A DNA stretch of 64,000 bases, from contig SZNP01000001.1 of NCBI GenBank assembly GCA_005239435.1, positions 186,001 through 250,000 of the forward strand. Reading direction: 5' to 3'. The notes under the pieces were generated by a model. It saw nothing but the letters and a program-made list of their open reading frames with translations, was not told the DNA's origin and ran no database searches. Made by a program: the position numbers and the translations under genes. This document shows positions 57,979 through 64,000 of this stretch, piece by piece; within the stretch, counting starts at the first letter, position 1, and the number at the start of each line of letters is the position of its first letter. Origin of the DNA: Halorussus salinisoli. Lineage in GTDB: Archaea > Halobacteriota > Halobacteria > Halobacteriales > Haladaptataceae.

Positions 57979-58884
57979 CTATTCCGTTCGCTTCGGCGGG
58001 TCACCCTCCGGGACCGACGTCGGAAGGCCGACGAGTTCCGCACTGCGCTCCCAGAGCCGGGTCCGCAACTCCTCGTCCGTCGCGGCCGCGGCGGGCGAGA
58101 CCTGCTCGCGCCGGTCGAAGTACGCCCCGGACGCGTCGGACACCTCGTCGCTGGCCGCCAGATAGACCAGCGCGTCGGCCGCTCCTTCGACGCTCTCGAA
58201 GGGTCCGACGGGCGCGACGCTGGCGACCAGTGCCGCCGCGCTCGTGAACAGTCGCGAGAACCCCGTCGCGTTCCGGACGAGTCGAGTGTTCGGAATCCAC
58301 CCGGGGTGAAAGCAGTTCGCGGTCACGCCGGACCCGGCGAGTCGGTCGGCCAGTTCGACGGTGAACAGTACGTTCGCCAGTTTCGAGTCGGCGTAGGCGT
58401 CGAGTCCGTCGAACTCCTCGCCGCGGACGACCGCGCCGAGGTCCGACAGCGACCCGTTCTCGTGGAGCGCGCTCGTCGTAGTGACCACTCGCGCGGGCGC
58501 GCTCGCTCGCAACCGCGATGCGAGGAGATTCGTGAGCAGAAACGGCGCGAGGTGGTTGACGGCGAACGTGAGTTCGACGCCGTCCTCCGTCGTCCGTCGT
58601 TCGCTCTGTGAGGTTCCGGCGTTGTTCACCAGCACGTCGAGGCGGTCGAAGTCGGCCCGAACCTCGCGGGCCAGTCCCCGCACCACGTCGAAGTCCGCGA
58701 AATCGGCCCGGTAGAACTCGCCGTCGCTCTCGGGGTGTGCCGCCCGCACTCCTCTCAGGACCTCCTCGCCGGCTTCGCGGTCCCGACCCGTGACGAGGAC
58801 GGTCGCACCGCGTTCGGCCAGTCGTCGGGCGGCCTCGCGGCCGATACCGCTCGTTCCGCCGGTGAGGAGAACGACCCGGTTCAC
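57979..58884 (-). CDS. short-chain dehydrogenase/reductase
   Basis: The 301-residue SDR has TGGTSGIGREAARRLA (8-23), NNAG, a catalytic Ser in TTTSALHENG, and Y-x-x-x-K in YADSKLANVLF. It resembles retinol dehydrogenase/WWOX-type SDRs. It begins with GTG (MNRVVLLTGG), 2 bp downstream of the flavoprotein stop, and the two are probably co-transcribed. The substrate is unknown. Confidence 0.9.
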   Translation of the reverse strand: MNRVVLLTGGTSGIGREAARRLAERGATVLVTGRDREAGEEVLRGVRAAHPESDGEFYRADFADFDVVRGLAREVRADFDRLDVLVNNAGTSQSERRTTEDGVELTFAVNHLAPFLLTNLLASRLRASAPARVVTTTSALHENGSLSDLGAVVRGEEFDGLDAYADSKLANVLFTVELADRLAGSGVTANCFHPGWIPNTRLVRNATGFSRLFTSAAALVASVAPVGPFESVEGAADALVYLAASDEVSDASGAYFDRREQVSPAAAATDEELRTRLWERSAELVGLPTSVPEGDPPKRTE

Positions 58885-58886
58885 GC

Positions 58887-59507
58887 TCAGTCGTCCGCGT
58901 CGGCGTCGGCCTGCTGGCCGTCTGCTTCGGCGGTCTGTCCCTCGTCCACTCCGGCGTCCGGCGCGGTCACGTCGGGAGTGATGAAGGCGTACTCGACGGC
59001 CTGTTGGCCGAGCGTTCGGACGCGCTCCTCGATGTCCTCGTCCACGAACTCGCCGTCCTCGATTTTGTTCCGGGCGTTCCGAATGCCGACCTGATGTGGC
59101 AGGACCCACGCGTGGACGCCGCGGGCGGTCACGCGCATGTGGTCGAGCGTGCTGGCGAACGACCCGCCGCCAGCGGCCGTCAGCAGGCCGACCGTGGTGT
59201 CCTCGTACTCGTCGAACTTGCAGTAGTCGTGGACGTTGCGGAACGCTGCCGAGTACGACCCGTGGTAGACCGGACTCCCCCAGATTACCGAGTCGGCCGC
59301 CCGAATCTTGCGCTTGAGTTCGGTCGCTTCCGGCGGTTCGTCCTCGTCGGGGTCGAAGACGGGTAGGTCGTACTCGCGGACGTCGAGCAGTTCGGTCTCG
59401 GCACCGTGCTCCTCGGCCGCGGCGAGGACGTGCTTCAGGGCCGCACGGGTGTAACTTCCGTCGCGCATACTTCCGGCGAGTGCGACGACGACGGGGGTTC
59501 GACTCAT
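58887..59507 (-). CDS. NADPH-dependent FMN reductase
   Basis: The 206-residue flavodoxin-fold protein has the FMN-binding GSMRDGSYTRAAL and the later WGSPVYHGSYSAAFRN, typical of NADPH-dependent FMN reductases and azoreductases. Its C-terminal tail is acidic and probably disordered (DEGQTAEADGQQADAD). It heads a transcript with the SDR. Confidence 0.9.
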   Translation of the reverse strand: MSRTPVVVALAGSMRDGSYTRAALKHVLAAAEEHGAETELLDVREYDLPVFDPDEDEPPEATELKRKIRAADSVIWGSPVYHGSYSAAFRNVHDYCKFDEYEDTTVGLLTAAGGGSFASTLDHMRVTARGVHAWVLPHQVGIRNARNKIEDGEFVDEDIEERVRTLGQQAVEYAFITPDVTAPDAGVDEGQTAEADGQQADADADD

Positions 59508-59622
59508 CTCGACCGAAGGTAGAGGCTCGAAAAGGAAAACAGTTTCCGGAACCTAATTCCTGTAAAAATACGGAGGGGTGAACGACGAACGTTCGGTGCC
59601 GAAACGCCCGGTACCGAGACAC

Positions 59623-60939
59623 TCAGCGTCGCTTCGTCGTCACCGGCACGTCGCCCTTCGGCTGGAGCGTGACCGACGCAGAGAGTTCGAGGTCGCCGTA
59701 CTCCCGCTCTATCGTCCAATCGCGCGCCATCGTCGCCAACACGAGTTGGGCCTCTGTCGTGGCGAACTGCTGGCCGATGCATCGCCGCGGCCCGCCGCCG
59801 AACGGAAAGTAGGCGTACTCGGGTCGGTCGCGGTCGTCTTCGAGGAATCGCTCGGGCCGGAACTCGTCGGGATCGTCCCAAAATCTGTCGTCGCGGTGGA
59901 GCACCCACGTCGGCAGGACGAGCAGGGAGCCTTCGGGAATCTCGTACCCGCCGATTCGGACGTCTTCGACGGGTTCGCGCCGAATTTCATGGGCGGGCGG
60001 GTAGAGACGCATCGCCTCCTTCACGACTGCCTCGACGTACTTGAACTCGAACACGTCCTCGATAGTCGGCCGGTCGTCCACGACTTCGGCGAGTTCCTCG
60101 TGGAGGCGGGCCTCGACGCGGGGACTGCGCGAAAGCAGGTCCCAGACGTACGTCAGAGTGAGGGCGGTCGTCTCGTGGCCCGCGAACAGGAAGGTGAGCA
60201 TCTCGTCTCGAATCTGTTCGTCGCTCATCTCCGCGTCCGAATCGAGCAACATCACCAGCAGGTCGTCGCGGTCGGTGTCGGAACTCCGGCGGTCGTCGAG
60301 GATGTCGTAGACCTGGGCTTCGAGGTGGTCGAGCGCGGCGTCGGCCTGCCGGAGGAAGGGGACCGGTGCCCAGTCGGGCGCGAAGAAGGTTATCGGCTGG
60401 TTTCGGGGCTTCAGGGGTTCCTGCATGGCCTCGACCGCGTCGTAGATGCCCCGCGCTTCGAGGTCGATAGCCTCGCCGAACATCGCCTCGACCAGAATCT
60501 GGAGCGTCGTGCGCATCATCTCCGAGCGCAGGTTCACCGTCCCGCCGTCGCGCCAGCGGTCGGTGGTGTCCTCGGTTCGCGAGACCATTACGTCGGCGTA
60601 CCGCCGGATGTGACTCACGTAGAACGCCGGTTGAATGGCCTCGCGCTGTCGCTCCCACAACTCCCCGTCGCTGGTGACGAGACCGTCGCCGAGGAACTCC
60701 TCGAGTTGCTCGTTGCCGCCGCTGTGCTTCGGGAAGTTCTCGCGGTCCTCCAGCACGCGCTTCACGTCGCCGGGGTCGGTCAGCATGTAGGCGTCCCAGC
60801 CGAGTATCTCGTAGTTGACGACCCGGCCGTACCTCTCGGCGCAACGCTCCCGGAAGTCGCAGGGGTCGCGCGCCCACTGGTGAGTGTTACCCAACAGTGG
60901 CAGGCCGCGCGGTCCCGGCGGAGTCTGTGCCGTCGTCAC
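59623..60939 (-). CDS. cytochrome P450
   Basis: The 438-residue P450 has the oxygen-activating AGHETT (253-258), the ExxR pair in VKEAMRLYP (308-313), and the heme motif [16 protein letters not shown] with the axial C387. It lacks a membrane anchor and starts [18 protein letters not shown] with the Pro-rich hinge. It hydroxylates an unknown substrate; a ferredoxin at 30.0 kb could be a redox partner but this is only a possibility. Confidence 0.95.
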   Translation of the reverse strand: MTTAQTPPGPRGLPLLGNTHQWARDPCDFRERCAERYGRVVNYEILGWDAYMLTDPGDVKRVLEDRENFPKHSGGNEQLEEFLGDGLVTSDGELWERQREAIQPAFYVSHIRRYADVMVSRTEDTTDRWRDGGTVNLRSEMMRTTLQILVEAMFGEAIDLEARGIYDAVEAMQEPLKPRNQPITFFAPDWAPVPFLRQADAALDHLEAQVYDILDDRRSSDTDRDDLLVMLLDSDAEMSDEQIRDEMLTFLFAGHETTALTLTYVWDLLSRSPRVEARLHEELAEVVDDRPTIEDVFEFKYVEAVVKEAMRLYPPAHEIRREPVEDVRIGGYEIPEGSLLVLPTWVLHRDDRFWDDPDEFRPERFLEDDRDRPEYAYFPFGGGPRRCIGQQFATTEAQLVLATMARDWTIEREYGDLELSASVTLQPKGDVPVTTKRR

Positions 60940-61137
60940 GTCTAGACGTAGGGGACAGTCGGCCCTGACTCTACTGCCGCGAATACACGGTTTCTTTATA
61001 AGGGGACGTCCACGACCGCTTCGCCGCTACGGGACCGACGGAACAGTCACCAGAAACGAACGTTCGACGTCGGCCGACCGCTTCGTGTGAGACGACCACG
61101 CGGTGGTTTTTTCGGCAGGGGTAGCGACGTTGGAGAC

Positions 61138-62544
61138 ATGGAGACGCCGATTTCGTTCGGAACCGACGGCTGGCGAGCGACGCTAGACGAGTTCACCGCA
61201 CCTCGCGTCCGGATGGTCGGGCAGGCGGTCGTCGACTACCTCCGCGAGGTCGAGGGCCGCGAGGAGGGAACCGTCGCGGTCGGCTACGACGCCCGCGAGA
61301 CCTCGCGCGGATTCGCCGAGGAACTCTGCCGAGTGCTGGCGGCCAACGGCTTCGACGCCCTGATTCCGCCGCGGGACTGCCCGACGCCGCTGGCGGTCTG
61401 GACCATCGCGGACCGGGACCTCGCTGGCGCGCTGGTCGTGTCGGCCAGTCACAACCCGCCGAACTACAACGGCGTGAAGTTCTTCCCCCACGACGCCGCG
61501 CCCGCCCTGCCCGAAGTCACCGACGAGATTATGGCTCGCGTCGCCGAACCGCGCGCGCTTCCCGACGACGAGCAGGGAAGCGTCCGCGAGGAGGACTTCC
61601 TCGAACCCTACGCGGAACACGCCTTCGACCTGCTCGGACTCGACGCCGAGGGGTCGGCCGAGTCGAATCTCGACGGACTCGAAGTCGTCTACGACGCGAT
61701 GCACGGGTCGGGCCGCGGCTTCACCGACGAACTCCTCGAACGCGCCGGCGCCACGGTCCACCGTCGCCGATGCGAGCGGGACGCCGAGTTCGGCGGGACG
61801 AATCCGGAACCCAGTGCCGAGAACCTGCGAGGCCTGGTCGAGGAGGTACGCGAGAAGGACGCCGACCTCGGCATCGCCAACGACGGCGATTCGGACCGAA
61901 TCGCCGTCGTCACGCCCGAACGGGGCTTCTTGGACGAGAACCTCTTCTTCGCCGCGACGTACGACTACCTGCTCGAAACCGATTCGGGTCCTGCCGTCCG
62001 GACCGTCTCGACCACCTTCCTCGTGGACCGGGTGGCCGAGTCCCACGGCGAAGACGTCGTGGAGACCGCGGTCGGCTACAAGTGGGTCGCCGAGGCCATG
62101 AAGGACCACGACGCCCTCATCGGCGGCGAGGAATCGGGCGGGTTCTCGATTCGGGGTCACGTCCGCGAGAAGGACGGCGTGCTGATGGCCCTGCTCGCCG
62201 GAGCGGTCGAGGCCGACCGGTCCTACGACGAGCGCGTGGACGACCTCCTCTCGGAGTTCGGTGAGATTCACCAGAGCAAGGTCAGCGTGGACTGTCCCGA
62301 CGACCGGAAGCAGGAGGTGCTGTCGGCCCTCGAAGCCGAACTCCCCGACGAAGTGGCGGGCGAGCGCGTCGAGGGGGTCAACGACACCGACGGGTTCAAG
62401 ATTCTGCTCGAAGACGGGTCGTGGCTGCTGGTCCGACCGAGCGGGACCGAACCGAAGATGCGGATCTATGCCGAGGCCGCGAGCGAGGGGCGCGTCGAGG
62501 CGCTGTTGGACGCGGGCCGCGAACTGGTGGAACCGCTGGTCTAA
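61138..62544 (+). CDS. phosphoglucomutase/phosphomannomutase family protein
   Basis: The 468-residue alpha-D-phosphohexomutase has the start FGTDGWRA, the phosphoserine loop VSASHNPPNYNG (S104), the metal loop NDGDSDR near residue 247, the sugar loop GGEESGG and the phosphate loop RPSGTEPKMRIY. It interconverts 1- and 6-phosphates of glucose, mannose or glucosamine. ATG 61138 gives the family start. It is divergent from the P450 gene. Confidence 0.95.
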   Translation: METPISFGTDGWRATLDEFTAPRVRMVGQAVVDYLREVEGREEGTVAVGYDARETSRGFAEELCRVLAANGFDALIPPRDCPTPLAVWTIADRDLAGALVVSASHNPPNYNGVKFFPHDAAPALPEVTDEIMARVAEPRALPDDEQGSVREEDFLEPYAEHAFDLLGLDAEGSAESNLDGLEVVYDAMHGSGRGFTDELLERAGATVHRRRCERDAEFGGTNPEPSAENLRGLVEEVREKDADLGIANDGDSDRIAVVTPERGFLDENLFFAATYDYLLETDSGPAVRTVSTTFLVDRVAESHGEDVVETAVGYKWVAEAMKDHDALIGGEESGGFSIRGHVREKDGVLMALLAGAVEADRSYDERVDDLLSEFGEIHQSKVSVDCPDDRKQEVLSALEAELPDEVAGERVEGVNDTDGFKILLEDGSWLLVRPSGTEPKMRIYAEAASEGRVEALLDAGRELVEPLV

Positions 62545-62629
62545 CACCTCTCGATGCGAAAGTAGGTCCGACCCTCTCACGTCTGTTTGGACGTTCGTAG
62601 ATCGTCGAGCGGAAATCGAAACGCGGTAC

Positions 62630-62830
62630 CTACTCCGTCTCCCCGAAGTCCAGCATCCCGCCGGGATTCGCGTAGTAGAGGTAGGCCAGTCCGAGTCCGA
62701 GCGCCACGGCCACGAGTCCGAGCAGGTCGCTGACTCCGACCGCGAATCCGTCCGAGAGCGTGACGTAGGCCATCACGAGCGCGAATCCGGTCCAGATGAC
62801 GGCGACCCGTCGGCGTCGTTGCTCGTCCAT
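62630..62830 (-). CDS. small two-helix membrane protein
   Basis: The 66-residue protein starts MDEQRRRRVAVIWTGFALVM with a first helix and has a second at LLGLVAVALGLGLAYLYYANP, ending LDFGETE. It lies between phosphohexomutase and an acetyltransferase. No family is recognised. Confidence 0.6.
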   Translation of the reverse strand: MDEQRRRRVAVIWTGFALVMAYVTLSDGFAVGVSDLLGLVAVALGLGLAYLYYANPGGMLDFGETE

Positions 62831-62903
62831 GTCGGTGAGAGAGACGTCGGGGCAGTTGGCTCTGTTGGACTCGTCGGAGTCTCGGTGAGTCGTCGCCGTC
62901 GCG

Positions 62904-63335
62904 TCAGTCCTCGGTCGCGTCGTAGCACCCGCGAAGTCGGTCGTCGTCGCCCTCGACCCGCGATATCTCGAAGCCGAGCGACTCGTAGAAGGGCCGCACG
63001 CTCGGGTCGAATTCGGCCGTCAGCGGGGCGTGGCGCTCGGTCGCGGCGCGGACCAGCGCGGACCCGACCCCTTGCCCGCGGCGCGCGCGCCGGACCGCCA
63101 CGGCATCGACGTGGCCGCCGCGCTCGCGGGGAGCGAGGACGAGCGCGCCCAGAATCGGCGCGTCGTCGCTGGTCCCGCCATCGTCACCGACCCCGCCTCC
63201 CTCGCTCGCCACCAGCACGTCCCCGGCGTCGATGCGCTCGCCGAGGTCGTCCCGAACTCGGAGCATCGCGGCGTCGAGGACCCGCCGCACGTCGAGTCGG
63301 TCGTCTGCGGTGGCCTCGCGGACGGTGACGCTCAT
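62904..63335 (-). CDS. GNAT-family N-acetyltransferase
   Basis: The 143-residue GNAT protein has VREATADDRLDVRRVLDAA at the N-terminus and the acetyl-CoA motif RRARRGQGVGSALVRAA. The C-terminus is FYESLGFEISRVEG. The substrate is unknown. It is 9 bp downstream of the redoxin gene, so the two are likely co-transcribed. Confidence 0.9.
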   Translation of the reverse strand: MSVTVREATADDRLDVRRVLDAAMLRVRDDLGERIDAGDVLVASEGGGVGDDGGTSDDAPILGALVLAPRERGGHVDAVAVRRARRGQGVGSALVRAATERHAPLTAEFDPSVRPFYESLGFEISRVEGDDDRLRGCYDATED

Positions 63336-63344
63336 GGTCGCCCG

Positions 63345-63998
63345 TCAGTCTCGCTCGTCGGCGAGCATCCGGTCTATCATCGCCAGCACGTCGTCCACCG
63401 AGGGCCGGTCGCCCGGGCTATCGCCGCGGTGGACGGCGAACAGTCGGAGCTCGCCGTGGCGGGCGTCCAGCACCGCGACCTCCGGCAGTCGACCCACGAG
63501 GTCGAGGCGTTCGCCGAGTTTGCCCAATCGCGTGGGCTGGCCGTACTGCTCGGCGACCTGCTTGTCCTCGTCGGCCACCAGCGGGAAGGGCAAGTGGTAC
63601 TTCTTCTGCCACTTCTCGGCCTTCTCCTCCGACTCCGGCAGGACCGAGACGACGGTGGCGTCCCGGTCGCGGAACTCGCCGTAGCGGTCGGCGACCGCTT
63701 GGACCTGTTGGCGCGATTTGCGGCAGTAGTAGTCGCGCTGGAAGAACAGGACGAGCGCGTCGGTTCCGGAGTCGTCGGCGAGCGCCGACAGCGCGAGGGG
63801 GTCCGGTCCGGCCCCGGCGTTGGGCAACTCGAAGTCGAGGTCCGAGACGCCCAACGACTTTCGCTCGCGGTCCAACTGCGTCAGGGGACCGGCCTCGGTC
63901 TCGTCCTCCGGGCCATTCCCGCCCTTGATGAGTCGCAGGACTTTCACGTGGTCGGTCTCGACCGGTTGGTCCTCCGGCACGGGACGGCCGTCTACCAT
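63345..63998 (-). CDS. thioredoxin-fold redoxin (AhpC/TSA-like)
   Basis: The 217-residue protein has a redoxin core: VLFFQRDYYCRKSRQQVQAV with a single catalytic-type Cys followed by Ser (CxxS), VVSVLPESEEKAEKWQKKY and PFPLVADEDKQVAEQYGQP. An N-terminal 70 residues form a haloarchaeal extension. A lone peroxidatic-like Cys suggests thiol oxidoreductase or peroxiredoxin-like activity. The first codon lies 2 bp from the window edge, so a longer N-terminus cannot be excluded. Confidence 0.78.
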   Translation of the reverse strand: MVDGRPVPEDQPVETDHVKVLRLIKGGNGPEDETEAGPLTQLDRERKSLGVSDLDFELPNAGAGPDPLALSALADDSGTDALVLFFQRDYYCRKSRQQVQAVADRYGEFRDRDATVVSVLPESEEKAEKWQKKYHLPFPLVADEDKQVAEQYGQPTRLGKLGERLDLVGRLPEVAVLDARHGELRLFAVHRGDSPGDRPSVDDVLAMIDRMLADERD

Positions 63999-64000
63999 CA

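Overview
The window is GC-rich, gene-dense DNA from a halophilic archaeon (class Halobacteria). Three things point there: very acidic, lysine-poor proteins; archaeal information-processing genes (aIF6, L31e, L39e, NMD3, RadA, PCNA, an Orc1/Cdc6 paralogue); and families largely restricted to haloarchaea (a double-length TatC, PspAB, HalOD1, DUF5784, DUF5786 and DUF5789). The genus cannot be settled from sequence alone; gene content would fit a Halorussus-like genome. Most promoters resemble archaeal TATA elements 25-30 bp upstream of a start codon, implying mainly leaderless transcripts. No rRNA, tRNA, CRISPR array, integrase or transposase gene was recognised.

Layout. 1-4.1 kb: translation operon rpl39e-rpl31e-eif6, a thpR-acetyltransferase pair and a TPR-DUF424 pair. 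4.1-9.8 kb: sulfur metabolism, with sufS and sufU flanking an HD hydrolase and a membrane protein, then an oppositely oriented tusA - sulfide:quinone oxidoreductase - DUF1641 operon. 9.9-16.5 kb: AI-2E-type exporter, radA, pspAB, a Tat lipoprotein, htpX, a CPBP protease and an SDR. 16.5-18.9 kb: an exported LVIVD-repeat protein with relaxed codon use and DUF2243. 19-24.5 kb: nmd3-taw2-like operon, zinc-ribbon microproteins and an XPD/DinG-like helicase. 24.5-31 kb: many small haloarchaeal proteins (HalOD1, YkgJ, DUF5786, DUF5784, DUF5789, PHP, DUF6757), a zinc-ferredoxin-like protein and a cupin. 31-38.3 kb: MFS transporter, aldo/keto reductase, an HxlR regulator divergent from an alkylmercury-lyase-like gene, a kinase-like phosphotransferase, PCNA and RlmE. 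38.3-45.2 kb: small membrane proteins, an RHH regulator with a queuosine-precursor-type transporter, both TatC proteins and LarE. 45.4-55.9 kb: double-domain SagB-like oxidoreductase, HhH-MutS-like ATPase, Orc paralogue, Tat-exported protein, regulators, a MacB-type ABC exporter and RpiA. 56-64 kb: DUF1931 histone-fold protein, LarB, DUF7563 microprotein, GIY-YIG protein, SDR, FMN reductase, P450, phosphohexomutase, acetyltransferase and a redoxin.

Functional links. SufS and SufU would supply persulfide and Fe-S clusters, while TusA, SQR and DUF1641 handle sulfide or persulfide at the membrane. LarE and LarB, 11 kb apart, are two of the three enzymes of nickel-pincer nucleotide synthesis. Both Tat translocase core proteins sit near several predicted Tat substrates. 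HtpX, PspAB and a Tat lipoprotein form a likely envelope-stress module.

The least explained material is intergenic. A dispersed repeat occurs in at least five intergenic gaps, one copy bounded by inverted repeats like a miniature element. There are also several precise palindromes at promoters and leaders (hxlR/merB-like, rlmE, DUF7563). No obviously new multi-gene defence or biosynthetic system was found.
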